Assembly: GCF_000237925.1 (NCBI RefSeq)
Contig: NW_017386051.1
Location: forward strand, 1-64,000
Direction of reading: 5' to 3'
DNA from: Schistosoma mansoni
Taxonomy: Eukaryota; Platyhelminthes; Trematoda; Strigeidida; Schistosomatidae
DNA length: 64,000 bases
In this document: positions 32,501 to 38,682 of the stretch, piece after piece
Numbering within the stretch: the stretch's first letter is position 1
Layout of the letters: each line of letters opens with the position of its first letter
Notes under the pieces: model-generated
What the model was told of the DNA's origin: nothing
Databases searched by the model: none
The model's input: only the letters and a program-made list of their open reading frames with translations
Made by a program: the position numbers and the translations under genes

Positions 32501-32850
32501 AGCTTGGACCAGATTGCCAGATGAAACATTAGATTTACTTCAAATTCATTCACTGAAATCTTACAACTACATTCTTCCTCATCAAGGTCTCATATTAATT
32601 AGGCCGCCAAACACTATGAAACTATTTAATCAAATTTAAACAAAAATTCTTATATTTAATTTTATTAATTCTTTCCCTACCCCTACCCCCCACCTATTTT
32701 GTTTCCATAGTACATCCTGGAACAATTGCATTAATTGTATTCGCTGGAATATTACTTATCTTAGCTATAATTGCTATAATCTTCTTTATAATTAAAACAA
32801 ATGAAGTGAAAAAAATGAGATTAAGAACTAGTACACAATCAACTGAATAA
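2449..32850 (+). CDS. Mosaic membrane mucin: SEA-like domains, Ser/Thr repeats, EGF, TM (spliced gene, 5' end missing)
   Basis: Gene-level entry; the coding exons are listed separately. Joining exons with consensus GT/AG sites gives an open frame of repeated SEA-like domains separated by Ser/Thr-rich linkers, then a unique Ser/Thr exon, a last SEA-like domain, one six-cysteine EGF-like domain, one membrane helix and a short basic tail. This is the layout of transmembrane mucins, so an extracellular, heavily O-glycosylated surface protein is inferred. A, B, C, EGF and TM exons all join in phase 1 (one base of the split codon upstream). No signal-peptide exon was recognised upstream of 2449, so the 5' end lies outside the window or was missed. 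Three gaps and several damaged cassettes mean the assembled copy number is not reliable. I do not recognise a named orthologue. It is not obviously one of the secreted polymorphic mucins of schistosomes, because it ends in a membrane anchor. No G-SVVV autoproteolysis motif is seen in the SEA-like domains. Confidence 0.75.
3243..3531 (+). CDS. Cassette A copy 1, exon A2 (second half of SEA-like domain)
   Basis: 289 nt after a CACGTTGCAG acceptor and before GTAAGT; phase 0 in, phase 1 out. The peptide starts [15 protein letters not shown] and has the beta-strand stretch [12 protein letters not shown], which aligns with [10 protein letters not shown] in the last SEA-like exon (28459-28744). An N-glycosylation sequon (NIT) lies near the end. 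Confidence 0.85.
4031..4198 (+). CDS. Cassette A copy 1, exon A3 (Ser/Thr linker)
   Basis: 168 nt between AAACAG and GTAGGT, phase 1 in and out. It encodes a 56-residue Ser/Thr-rich linker ending [11 protein letters not shown], likely O-glycosylated. Its end resembles that of exon B ([11 protein letters not shown]), so A3 and B are probably related linker exons. Confidence 0.85.
4434..4564 (+). CDS. Cassette A copy 2, exon A1
   Basis: 131 nt after CACTTGTAG and before GTAGGT. Encodes [19 protein letters not shown] onward; the first codon is split (G from the previous exon plus AA). Confidence 0.85.
5228..5516 (+). CDS. Cassette A copy 2, exon A2
   Basis: 289 nt, same splice sites and same peptide as copy 1. 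Confidence 0.85.
6016..6183 (+). CDS. Cassette A copy 2, exon A3
   Basis: 168 nt. Differs from copies 1 and 3 by an Asn-to-Ser change near the start (STSTSSRQQ instead of STSTNSRQQ) and a silent change next to it. Confidence 0.85.
6423..6553 (+). CDS. Cassette A copy 3, exon A1
   Basis: 131 nt, same peptide and splice sites as copy 2. Confidence 0.85.
7217..7505 (+). CDS. Cassette A copy 3, exon A2
   Basis: 289 nt, same peptide as copies 1 and 2. Confidence 0.85.
8005..8172 (+). CDS. Cassette A copy 3, exon A3
   Basis: 168 nt, the same peptide as copy 1. Confidence 0.85.
8408..8538 (+). CDS. Cassette A copy 4, exon A1
   Basis: 131 nt, intact. Its partner exon A2 is truncated, so its inclusion in a working transcript is uncertain. 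Confidence 0.7.
9202..9365 (+). pseudogene. Cassette A copy 4, truncated exon A2
   Basis: The first 164 nt of exon A2 are present, then the sequence changes abruptly at about 9365 to unrelated DNA, and the frame closes after a few codons (RNQSILWW then stop). The missing part includes the GTAAGT donor and the end of the SEA-like domain. This is either a real rearrangement or a join error beside the 9925 gap. Confidence 0.75.
9366..9924. other. Non-cassette sequence between array A and array B
   Basis: This 559-bp stretch matches neither cassette A nor cassette B and runs into the gap at 9925. I see no coding exon or recognisable element in it. It starts exactly where exon A2 of copy 4 is cut. 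Confidence 0.5.
9925..10124. other. Assembly gap (200 N)
   Basis: Exactly 200 N, the same as the other three gaps, so a placeholder of unknown real length. Confidence 0.98.
10125..10177 (+). CDS. Cassette B exon, 3' part only (B0)
   Basis: The last codons of a B exon, ending ACTTTCG before GTAGGT. The 5' part is lost in the gap. The first bases after the gap (GTGGAATTCG) do not match other B copies. Confidence 0.7.
11003..11263 (+). CDS. Cassette B exon copy 1 (Ser/Thr mucin repeat)
   Basis: 261 nt after TTCTGTACAG and before GTAGGT, phase 1 in and out. The 87 residues begin [12 protein letters not shown] and include runs such as [20 protein letters not shown], ending [11 protein letters not shown]. 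This Ser/Thr content with few charged residues is typical of mucin O-glycosylated stalks. Consecutive B exons join as G|AC (Asp). Confidence 0.85.
12103..12179. other. Poly-T-rich degraded end next to a gap
   Basis: Cassette B sequence here becomes irregular (extra bases from about 12055) and then almost pure T/pyrimidine up to the gap. It looks like a low-quality read end rather than biology. Confidence 0.65.
12180..12379. other. Assembly gap (200 N)
   Basis: Exactly 200 N, placed where the 5' part of a B exon and one end of an LTR should be. Confidence 0.98.
12380..12550 (-). mobile_element. Partial LTR inserted in a cassette B exon
   Basis: 171 bp similar to the 294-bp solo LTR at 36861-37154, in the same orientation, ending ACCACA. 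It carries the typical palindrome-like end CTACTTATATGGATATAAG. The other end is lost in the gap. Immediately after 12550 the B exon resumes at CCACGGTGGCAACA, so the insertion lies within coding sequence. Confidence 0.75.
12551..12619 (+). pseudogene. Cassette B exon remnant interrupted by LTR (B2)
   Basis: Only the last 69 nt of the exon remain, with a normal GTAGGT donor but no acceptor or 5' part. It would be skipped or would break the transcript, unless the other haplotype is intact. Confidence 0.75.
13461..13721 (+). CDS. Cassette B exon copy 3
   Basis: 261 nt, peptide the same as copy 1, with the same splice sites. Confidence 0.85.
14563..14824 (+). pseudogene. Cassette B exon copy 4, frameshifted and without a donor site
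   Basis: Diverged copy. One extra base near TCGTCTGGACAC shifts the frame, and the donor after TTCG reads ATAAGA instead of GTAGGT, so normal splicing is lost. Base changes elsewhere still keep Ser/Thr codons. It lies just before the 14875 gap. Confidence 0.75.
14875..15074. other. Assembly gap (200 N)
   Basis: Exactly 200 N, separating decayed cassette B copy 4 from the intron before the fifth cassette A. Confidence 0.98.
15318..15448 (+). CDS. Cassette A copy 5 (diverged), exon A1
   Basis: 131 nt after CCATTTGTAG and before GTAGGT. The first ~30 nt differ from the other copies (peptide [19 protein letters not shown]); the rest of the exon and about 70 nt of the following intron match the tandem copies, then homology weakens sharply. 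Confidence 0.85.
16075..16363 (+). CDS. Cassette A copy 5, exon A2
   Basis: 289 nt, base-for-base the same as A2 in copy 1 by eye, including silent positions, although the upstream intron has many differences. Phase 0 in, phase 1 out. Confidence 0.85.
17236..17400 (+). CDS. Cassette A copy 5, exon A3 variant
   Basis: 165 nt after TTCAACAG and before GTAGGT, three bases shorter than the other A3 exons and with a different Ser/Thr peptide ([20 protein letters not shown]). The phase is kept. Its middle resembles exon B (ASTESSQP vs AASELSQP), which suggests a common ancestor. Confidence 0.85.
18358..18626 (+). pseudogene. Cassette B exon copy 5, 8 extra bases
   Basis: 269 nt between normal splice sites, against 261 in other copies. 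The extra bases are scattered and often lengthen homopolymers (CGTTTAGG, GAAAACC, GGGGGG), so the frame is not kept. This may be consensus error rather than decay. Confidence 0.7.
19468..19728 (+). CDS. Cassette B exon copy 6
   Basis: 261 nt, intact, peptide the same as copy 1. Confidence 0.85.
20570..20830 (+). CDS. Cassette B exon copy 7
   Basis: 261 nt, intact, peptide the same as copy 1. Confidence 0.85.
21672..21932 (+). CDS. Cassette B exon copy 8
   Basis: 261 nt, intact, peptide the same as copy 1. Last exon of the array. Confidence 0.85.
22598..22723 (+). CDS. Unique Ser/Thr exon (C) of the mucin gene
   Basis: After acceptor TCTACTTCAG, phase 1 in; encodes [20 protein letters not shown] and a further Thr-rich stretch. 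Two donors are possible: after TATATCG (end 22717) or after GGTAGAG before GTAAGC (end 22723). Both keep phase 1; the second fits the consensus better. Codon use is more AT-rich than in the cassettes. Confidence 0.65.
23425..23640 (-). mobile_element. Hammerhead element class B with inverted ends
   Basis: Minus-strand copy with a tRNA-like head (CCTGGGTTCGAATCTAG box-B-like on the minus strand), a hammerhead motif at 23468-23513 and inverted ends: CATGAGTCAATTGAAGCT on the left against AGCTTCAATGAACTCATG on the right. Confidence 0.8.
23468..23513 (-). ncRNA. Hammerhead ribozyme motif, class B, core intact
   Basis: On the minus strand: stem I GCACTG/CAGTGC (6 bp), core CTGAGGA, stem II GTTC/GGAC, GAAA, stem III CGG/CCG, then UU at the cleavage site. 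All invariant core bases are present. Stem III has no loop, as in known schistosome hammerheads, so cleavage may need a dimer. Confidence 0.8.
23781..24115 (-). mobile_element. 5'-truncated RTE-type LINE, 10-bp target duplication
   Basis: The minus strand encodes the C-terminal end typical of schistosome RTE (SR2-like) elements, including [20 protein letters not shown] and [19 protein letters not shown]. The element ends at a TTAC run on the left. TAGTAACTTC occurs at 23771-23780 and 24116-24125, flanking the insertion. Confidence 0.85.
24400..24565 (-). mobile_element. Decayed hammerhead element class B
   Basis: Minus strand reads a tRNA-like head (GCCGGCTCAGTGGTT) and a damaged hammerhead core (GCTAAAGAGTCTCATACTAG). 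Compare the copies at 1606 and 23425. Confidence 0.65.
24795..24910 (-). mobile_element. RTE-type LINE 3' fragment
   Basis: Short piece matching the 3' end of the copies at 23781 and 34601 (GGAGCATAG and CAGCATTCTCCA on the plus strand). Confidence 0.65.
25005..25135 (+). CDS. Last SEA-like domain, first exon (D1)
   Basis: 131 nt, the same length and phases as exon A1, after CTTTCCAG and before GTATGT. The peptide runs [20 protein letters not shown] and ends VFCNL, parallel to EISEF...SICDL in cassette A. It is the unduplicated form of the domain and much more diverged from the A copies than these are from each other. Confidence 0.85.
25634..25833. other. Assembly gap (200 N)
   Basis: Exactly 200 N inside a LINE fragment and at the edge of a hammerhead element. 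Confidence 0.98.
25834..25960 (+). mobile_element. Hammerhead element class B, 3' half
   Basis: Starts in the gap at TGAGGAGTCACATGGTAGGA, then CGAAACGGCC and the usual right end (GCTTCAATTGATTCATGAT). The 5' half is in the gap. Confidence 0.65.
26753..27052 (+). mobile_element. Solo LTR, about 300 bp (family L2)
   Basis: Begins TGTGGTCTACTTATATTC and ends CTTGTTCACTACA, thus TG...CA. It is a full-length relative of the LTR at 36861-37154 in the opposite orientation. The flanks GTAA and GGAA match at three of four bases, so a target duplication is only suggested. It lies in the mucin intron between D1 and D2. Confidence 0.75.
27486..27655 (-). mobile_element. Hammerhead element class A (Sm-alpha-like)
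   Basis: The minus strand carries the hammerhead at 27515-27559 followed by the typical tail (TCCACTGCTAGTCACTATCC and CATCTTTGCTTAC). The head differs from the copy at 37227. Confidence 0.8.
27515..27559 (-). ncRNA. Hammerhead ribozyme motif, class A, core intact
   Basis: Minus strand, 45 nt: stem I ATCCAG/CTGGAT, core CTGATGA, stem II GTCT/GGAC (one G-U), loop CTAATA, GAAA, stem III CGC/GCG, cleavage after GUC. This matches the hammerhead known from schistosome Sm-alpha elements. Confidence 0.85.
27661..27805 (+). mobile_element. Hammerhead element class B fragment
   Basis: Contains a hammerhead-like motif at 27681-27726 with perfect stem I (GCACTG/CAGTGC) and a 5-bp stem II (GTCCC/GGGAC). 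The first core base is T (TTGAGGA), so it should be inactive. The right inverted end runs to about 27805. Confidence 0.7.
27840..27882 (+). mobile_element. Hammerhead element class A, tail fragment
   Basis: Only GACGAAACGCTGCTAGCCAC and the following tail are present, joined directly to an LTR piece. Confidence 0.55.
27883..27974 (+). mobile_element. LTR family L2, 3' fragment
   Basis: Matches the end of the LTR at 26753-27052 (GTTCACTATATGGTTCTCA to CTTGTTCACTACA). Confidence 0.65.
28265..28385 (+). mobile_element. Hammerhead element class A remnant without core
   Basis: Shares the head of the 27486-27655 element (GGACTGCAACTGGTCAGTCT) and its tail (GATGCTAGCCACTATCCATC), but the ribozyme core between them is gone. 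Confidence 0.55.
28459..28744 (+). CDS. Last SEA-like domain, second exon (D2)
   Basis: 286 nt after TTTACCATCAG and before GTAAGT, phase 0 in, phase 1 out, as in exon A2 but one codon shorter. The peptide includes [20 protein letters not shown] and ends ALLNNLEST. It has two NNTS/NKTS sequons. This SEA-like domain sits directly before the EGF exon, as in vertebrate membrane mucins. Confidence 0.85.
28892..29487 (-). mobile_element. 5'-truncated RTE-type LINE, 11-bp target duplication
   Basis: 596 bp, minus strand, with the RTE C-terminal pattern ([20 protein letters not shown]-like in shifted frame). TCGTTTAATCT occurs at 28881-28891 and 29488-29498. Inserted in the mucin intron between D2 and the EGF exon. 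Confidence 0.85.
29820..30270 (-). mobile_element. CR1-type LINE fragment (RT C-terminal part)
   Basis: Minus strand reads [20 protein letters not shown] then [17 protein letters not shown], the usual connection after the RT palm in CR1/jockey-type LINEs, plus a further open stretch at 30042-30266. Stops and shifts show it is dead. Confidence 0.7.
30776..30922 (+). CDS. EGF-like exon of the mucin gene
   Basis: 147 nt after CTTACAACAG and before GTAAGT, phase 1 in and out. The peptide has six cysteines in EGF order: [20 protein letters not shown], then [10 protein letters not shown], and a last Cys in GKNCT. A phase 1-1 single-exon EGF is the usual metazoan form. Confidence 0.9.
31500..31800 (+). 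mobile_element. Decayed LTR fragment (family L1)
   Basis: Shares blocks with the 569-bp LTR at 61357-61925, for example CACACCATAAAATAAGAAAT and AACAAGCCAAAAGTG. The ends are not clear. Confidence 0.55.
32711..32850 (+). CDS. Transmembrane and C-terminal exon of the mucin gene
   Basis: 140 nt after GTTTCCATAG, phase 1 in, ending at TAA. The peptide begins LHPG, then a 24-residue hydrophobic helix ([20 protein letters not shown]), then a tail of about 20 residues with [13 protein letters not shown]. The basic residues after the helix fit a type I orientation with the short tail in the cytoplasm. Confidence 0.9.
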
Positions 32851-33030
32851 TGAATATCTATGATATGGTTCAACGACATGGTTATTCATAACTGTAGTTC
32901 TCTGTTTACCCATTTATGAACTTTATATAATTAGATATATATTGAACAATTGAACTGTTATTGCTATACATTTTAATGCCTAATATGTTAATTTATGAAT
33001 TCAATTTATAGATGTCATTAATTTAAAAAG

Positions 33031-33036
33031 AATAAA
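33031..33036 (+). terminator. Polyadenylation signal AATAAA of the mucin gene
   Basis: AATAAA 181 bases after the stop codon; the first good match downstream of the last exon. Confidence 0.6.
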
Positions 33037-33073
33037 CTATACTCATTTTGATTGTTACTTTCAATTATCAGTA

Positions 33074-33285
33074 TAGGGATTTATGGAGATTATAGTATTG
33101 TAATTGATGAATTCACGAGTTGACTTTACTTAGACTATCAGTGAAAATCTGGAAGCAGTGAATGGCTATTTGTCCTAGTATGCGATTCCTTAACAATGTG
33201 TATCCACGATCCTCATAGATACTTGGACCTTCGATCTCGCACGATAATCCTTAACCTTTGGACCATTGAGCCAGCAACCAACCAA
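33074..33285 (-). mobile_element. Decayed hammerhead element class B
   Basis: Starts with the family end GGGATTTATGGAGATTATAG, then the reverse copy of the hammerhead zone (GCAGTGAATGGCTATTTGTC) and of the tRNA-like head (ACCATTGAGCC). Core bases are lost. Confidence 0.65.
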
Positions 33286-33378
33286 CACAGACTGAACTCT
33301 ACTGGTCACAGATTCTTACTAGAACTCCAGGAGTTACATTTTGAAGCTGATCACTAATGAGCAGATGATTGTTTTCAC

Positions 33379-33605
33379 TATGGGAATTTGTGGAGATTGT
33401 AGCATTAAAACAGTTGAATTCATGAGTCGATCTAAGTTAGACCACCACTGAAAACCGAAAGTCCTGAGTTTAATTACCACTTGCAGGATAGTGGATTCAT
33501 GCTGCTGCGGAGAGACTCATACTAGACGAAACAGTCATCCAGTGCTTCCAGGTCCATGCTTAGATAGATTTGTCAATTCAACTGTTAAAATTTACTTAAT
33601 GTTAA
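33379..33605 (+). mobile_element. Hammerhead element class B, decayed core, inverted ends kept
   Basis: Left AACAGTTGAATTCATGAG and right GTCAATTCAACTGTT form inverted ends. The centre reads GCTGCGGAGAGACTCATACT and GACGAAACAGTCATCCAGTG, a damaged hammerhead. Confidence 0.7.
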
Positions 33606-34589
33606 GTGGTTAAAGGTACCTCAAAGGAAATCCTAGTCAATCTAAGTTTCATGCTAGTTAACACTTGTCAGTAAATGTATAGCTTTAATATTGAGAGAAT
33701 TATTTCTTCTTGACTCAAGTGAAATAACATCACTAATTTTTAAAGTTAGAAAGGTTACAACTGGACTATTTCGAAAGTGACTGTCTGTTAAACAGAATTT
33801 TCTTCAAAATTATACACTTCCTAATTTATAATGTTCTAGATGAAATTTCAAATCAAATGACATTTCATAGTCGGCTTTTGTGTATCATTGATCCAATCGA
33901 TAAAACACTGCTCTCCAATCGGCGGGGATCATCACGTCATATACTAAACCGGGCAAGAACGCACGCACGTACCACTCAATCGATATAACAATTTTAATAT
34001 ATGTTATACACCGGAGATTCGATGTGATCACTAAGCTTAAAACCTAAACAACGAGTATTGTTTTTGAAAGTTTGAAGTGAACTAACTTCGAGTTCATTCA
34101 TGAGGCTTCGTATATCACTCGTCTTGATCATCGTTAACAGATAACTAACAAAGGTGTATAAATTTCGGAAGATAATAAGCAGCGTTGATTACAGTTTACC
34201 ATTGTACAACCCAAATCACGAAGTCACAAGAACAAAAAGCGATTTTGAATGGAAGTATGAATCCAAGCAGGCAAAAACAGAGGCGAAGTTTTCGACAATG
34301 TTTAAGAAGAACATATACATAGGAAGGTGAGTCAGTCGTCGAACGATCTGACGTAGTAAGAGGCATATATGTTTAAGCTGCACCATGAGACAAACAAGCT
34401 GTGAGAGATGACCTGACCAATAACCTGTAATCTTAGATATGCCTCTAAATAAAAGCTGTAAAGATTTTTATGACATTAACAAACATTTCATTTATTTCAA
34501 CATAATTAATTTGCTTATTTCATGTATATACGTATGGAGTTATCGACTGCTTTTTGTTTCGTGCAAAACACTTGTTGAAATACTTTGCT
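33606..34589. other. Intergenic, nothing recognised
   Basis: AT-rich DNA without a coding pattern or a repeat I could match inside the window. Confidence 0.45.
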
Positions 34590-34600
34590 CTGAGAATTCT

Positions 34601-34763
34601 TACTTACTTACGTCTGTTACCCCAAATGGAGCATAGGACGCCGACCAGCATTCTCCAACCCACTCTGTCCTGGGCCTTCTTTTCTAGTTCTATCCAACTT
34701 TTATTCATTCTTCTCATGTCTGTCTCCATTTCTCGACGTAATGTGTTCTTTGGTCTTCCTCTG
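34601..34763 (-). mobile_element. 5'-truncated RTE-type LINE tail, 11-bp target duplication
   Basis: 163 bp; the minus strand encodes [20 protein letters not shown] and the RTE end, with the TTAC tail on the left. CTGAGAATTCT at 34590-34600 and 34764-34774 flanks it. Confidence 0.85.
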
Positions 34764-34774
34764 CTGAGAATTCT

Positions 34775-36595
34775 ATCTTGTACTAAACATATAATGTTGA
34801 ATAAAGCCATTAATAATAATAATCTTAAATGAATAAAAGAGTTCCATCAGTCTCATTCTGTCCGCCGGTAAACACTCATAAGCATGATAACAGATAACAC
34901 ATTGTTTTAGACCAGTCTTTGTTTACTCCATTAGTATCGTTGGGTTGAACAAACTTCGGGTGGCTGTAGTATTCAAGTCAAAGTGTTATGAATTTATGCA
35001 TATGTAAACACTTATGCGCTTAATTCTAAACCTGACAGACATACTTTAAAGTGAATAGATCATTGAATTTCCTTCCTAATCGGTCACAGAATCCAACACA
35101 CCAATCAATTACTGATAACTATATATTAGCTTGAATTATAAATTTCATCTGATGAGGTTGACGACATATATAACTGCAGTTGATGTATTGAAGTTCATAC
35201 ATATAATCGAATGGTCATGAAACAAGTTCCTCGTCCCATATGTCGCTATCCCTTAAACGATCACCAGTTGAATCAGTAATGTACTTATCTCTAACTGCCA
35301 TTCTCCAAGCATAATTCACTCGTTTATATGTGCATATCGTTAATTTTCTTGTTTTCAAAATTGATAATTAAGTCGATAAACGTAATTCAGGTATCTCACT
35401 CTGTCTTATTGTCTTAATGCCTAGAAATAACTCATAGACAAAGTTCACTGATTCGTTCAAATGATTCACTTACACAGTTAATATCACGGACTGATGTTTA
35501 TTGAATAACCACTGAAAACTGGATATGAATGAAACATGCAAATGATAGAATTTCATCGGATTACATCTGACGTACGAAAATAAATGAGGAATATCAATTA
35601 GACTGCTGGAATTACTCAAACACAATGCAACAAATTAAACGCTTTGAGGTTCTTACAGATATTAATTGACTAGCAGAAATACCTTATAATAATCGTCAAA
35701 TGGAGATCTCCATTCACGACGAACTTCGATTATAACCATGAAATTCACTAGAATTATTTAGCCTACTCATAAGTAATATATATATTTACAAAAAAACATT
35801 TGCCAATTGCATGTCTGTCATCAACAGTAACACATATAAATGAACATAACAATGTTATTGATCAGTAAAAAATCGGTGTATAATCAGTAAAACTATCAAC
35901 AATCTGTAAAACAAAATGAAACTAACATCACATTCACACACTAACAGTTTTATTTGAATAAAGGAACATTTAACAAAACTGAATACTAGAATGATCATAG
36001 GGTAATGGTAACAAACAAATATCTAGCTACCATTTTTTTTGGGGGGGAGGGGGTATTAAGCAACCATATTTATTTATAAATATAAACTAGAATAGGCCTC
36101 TATATTTCGTTAGGTACAATTAATAATCGAAATTGAATATACAGTTTTTCTGATAATCACCGTTCACAATCCAGTATTATAGCCGTTATGTATTATGTTA
36201 CGTAGTAAATGTTCACTTGGAGCTTTTTTCAACAACAAACATTGTCTGATTTTCACATTATAGATCAATGAGTAATAGAATAAACATCAAACATATAATT
36301 TTAATTGGAAGTTTGAAATATGAGATTTACATTATACGTACAATTGTCAATTTTCAAAATAGTCATAAGGAACGTATTCGTCGAAAATCATGAAGGATAG
36401 TCGAGAACTATCGTGGATTGATTGAATTTAGACTTGTAAACCCTTGCTTGAACTTGTATGCTTCTTAAATCTTGCACTGTAGTTATCGCTTTGTATTACC
36501 TTCTAAAATCTAAACACAGTTGGCAATTTATCTAATAACGGTAATCAGGGGGAGTGATGTACTAAGCATTGGAATTATCTTGAGGATATACCGTT
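34775..36595. other. Intergenic, nothing recognised
   Basis: AT-rich DNA. A T-run followed by a G-run (about 36035-36050) is the only striking composition feature. No coding exon pattern seen. Confidence 0.45.
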
Positions 36596-36599
36596 ATAA

Positions 36600-36785
36600 T
36601 AAAGAGAATGACAAGCGTGTCCATTTGTACTGTGGCAGTACATAGAGACTGTGTTTATTCATTGCTGAGGAGCCCCATACCAGAACGAAACAGTCATTTA
36701 GAGTTTCCAGGTTTTTCATAATGGTCTAGCTAAGATCAATTCTTGATTTAAACTATGATGATAATCTCCATTAATTCCTTCAAAC
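36600..36785 (+). mobile_element. Decayed hammerhead element class B
   Basis: Reads ATTGCTGAGGAGCCCCATAC and AACGAAACAGTCATTTAGAG, so core CTGAGGA and GAAA remain but stems are weakened; the right inverted end is recognisable. Confidence 0.65.
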
Positions 36786-36860
36786 TAAACTTAATCGTAT
36801 TGTCATTTAGTTAAGAAATCCAGTTGATTAATCTTAAATAGTTGGCTGTGAGATTCGTAC

Positions 36861-37154
36861 TGTAGTGAACAAGAACACTAGTTAGGGACAGTCGAATTTA
36901 TTGTGGCACAACAGTACAGAATATCTCATTAAAATATGAGAACTATATAGTGAACAGTTAATTTGAAAAATAACAATCGATTGTCTACATTTGACTGTTC
37001 CTTCTACAAATATCCGTCCATATTCTCCGATTATTATTGTTCATACATTTTCTTGTCGTTCCCGTTCTCTCCTTATCGATCGTCTACTGAAATACATTCA
37101 ATGTCCGACCATCACCATATACTACTTATGTGGATATCAGTAACCGACACCACA
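36861..37154 (-). mobile_element. Solo LTR, 294 bp (family L2), 4-bp target duplication
   Basis: On the plus strand it starts TGTAGTGAACAAG and ends CGACACCACA, flanked by GTAC at 36857-36860 and 37155-37158. The TG...CA ends and short duplication are those of an LTR left by recombination between two LTRs. The same family hits the mucin array at 12380-12550. Confidence 0.8.
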
Positions 37155-37226
37155 GTACTACCGACTTATCTAAACTAACTTTGTATTGCTAATTAAACTT
37201 CAATACCTTAAACACAATTATGTGGC

Positions 37227-37405
37227 TATCAGGACTCAGTGGCCGAGTGGATAACGCGATGGCATTTGAAGCGAAAGGTACTGGGTTCGAATCGCAGAGT
37301 GAACATGAACTCTGAGATGCAGGTACATCCAGCTGACGATTCCCAAATAGGACGAAACGCGCATCCTGGATTCCACTGCTAGCCACTATCCATCTCTGCT
37401 TACAA
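37227..37405 (+). mobile_element. Hammerhead element class A (Sm-alpha-like) with tRNA-like promoter boxes
   Basis: Box A TGGCCGAGTGG at 37240-37250 fits TRGYNNARNNG and box B GGTTCGAATCG at 37284-37294 fits GGTTCGANTCC but for one base, suggesting polymerase III transcription. The hammerhead lies at 37327-37371 and the element ends with the CATCTCTGCTTAC tail. Confidence 0.85.
37327..37371 (+). ncRNA. Hammerhead ribozyme motif, class A, weakened
   Basis: Stem I ATCCAG/CTGGAT, core CTGACGA and GAAA are intact. Stem II TTCC/GGAC has one mismatch and stem III CGC/GCA one mismatch. Cleavage triplet AUC. Confidence 0.7.
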
Positions 37406-37743
37406 TTATGTTTGTTTCTGGTGTAACAACAATTAATTCACGACACAAAATGTTATTAGACAAGGATTATTTCAATCAAGCTAAATAATCAGATAAACAA
37501 AATCGATAATGAATGAATGAATAAGAACGCATAGTAGTTGAACGGAAGTCATGTATAGGTACATGTTATTGCACAAGTCCTGAAACAAAAATACAGTGTC
37601 TAGCATTAGTAATACAAGGGGGTGTCAGACAAATATATACATACATTTACACACACACTTATATAAGAATTCATAACTGTTCATAATTTAGTACAAAAAT
37701 AATCAATGATATTGTACTACAAGATAATAGAAAAGAGTGCAAT

Positions 37744-38004
37744 TGTAATGGATGAGAACATCGATGGGGACAATCAAACTATAGAATATCTTGGTAAAAT
37801 ATGGGAATTATACATGAAATGCTTCATTTGAAAATCTATCTATTGTCTTTTACATTCTGTATGATTCTTTTAATTCATTATTCCTTTCTATTCTCCTTTT
37901 CGGTTTAGTTAAATTCGATTTTCTTAGTTTTTTGCTACCAGCCATTTAACTGTTGATTGATGTTTCATACTACTTATATCTGTCAACATAAGTAGCATAC
38001 ACCA
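37744..38004 (-). mobile_element. Decayed LTR (family L2-like)
   Basis: Layout as in the other L2 LTRs: GATGGGGACAATC near one end, CATATTTTACCAAGATATTC on the minus strand, and the CTACTTAT...ATAAGTAG imperfect palindrome at the other end. No target duplication seen. Confidence 0.5.
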
Positions 38005-38121
38005 TACGATAACTAATGTGTCCAGCAATTAAAGTAACGTTCCCAAAAGCCAATGGTAATCTATCACTTTTTGTATAGAATGTATTGTCGTTGAATAATT
38101 TTTACTGGCTAGTTTTTTTAT

Positions 38122-38682
38122 TAGAGCGGATCGATAAAGCAAGAGCAGTATATTTACAACTGAAGAACATCTGAAACTCAAAACAACTGTCTATCAACCA
38201 ACACCAAGGTTAGAATTTTCAATACAAATGTCAAGACAGTTCTATTGTATGGGGTGGAAACTCGGAGAACTACGAAAGCCATCACCTAGAAGATACAAGT
38301 GTTTATTAACAGTTGTCTACGCAAAATACTTCGGATCCGATGGCCAGACACTATCAGCAACAAGTTACTGTGAGAGACAACAAACCAGATTCCAGTGGAG
38401 GAAGAAATCAAAAAGAAGCTCTGGAAGTGGATAGAACACACTTTAAGGAAATCACCCAACTGCGTCACAAGACAAGCCCTTACATGGAATCGTGAAGGCC
38501 AAAGGAGAAGAGGAAGACCAAAGAACACATTACGTCGAGAAATGGAGACAGATATGAGAAGAATGAACAAAAGTTGGATAGAAGTAGAAAGGAAGGTCCA
38601 GGACAGAGTGGGTTGGAGAATGGTGTTCGGCGGCCTATGCTTCGATGGGGGTAACGGGAGTAAGTAAGCAAGTAAGTAAGTA
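38122..38682 (+). mobile_element. RTE-type LINE 3' fragment
   Basis: Plus strand encodes, with shifts and stops, AVYLQLKNI and [20 protein letters not shown] then [20 protein letters not shown], ending in a TAAG run. Same family as 23781 and 28892. Confidence 0.8.

Noticed and set aside
33905-34000. Possible hammerhead-like or promoter signal in a GC-richer patch
   Set aside because: No CTGANGA/GAAA pair with stems, and no box A or B match.
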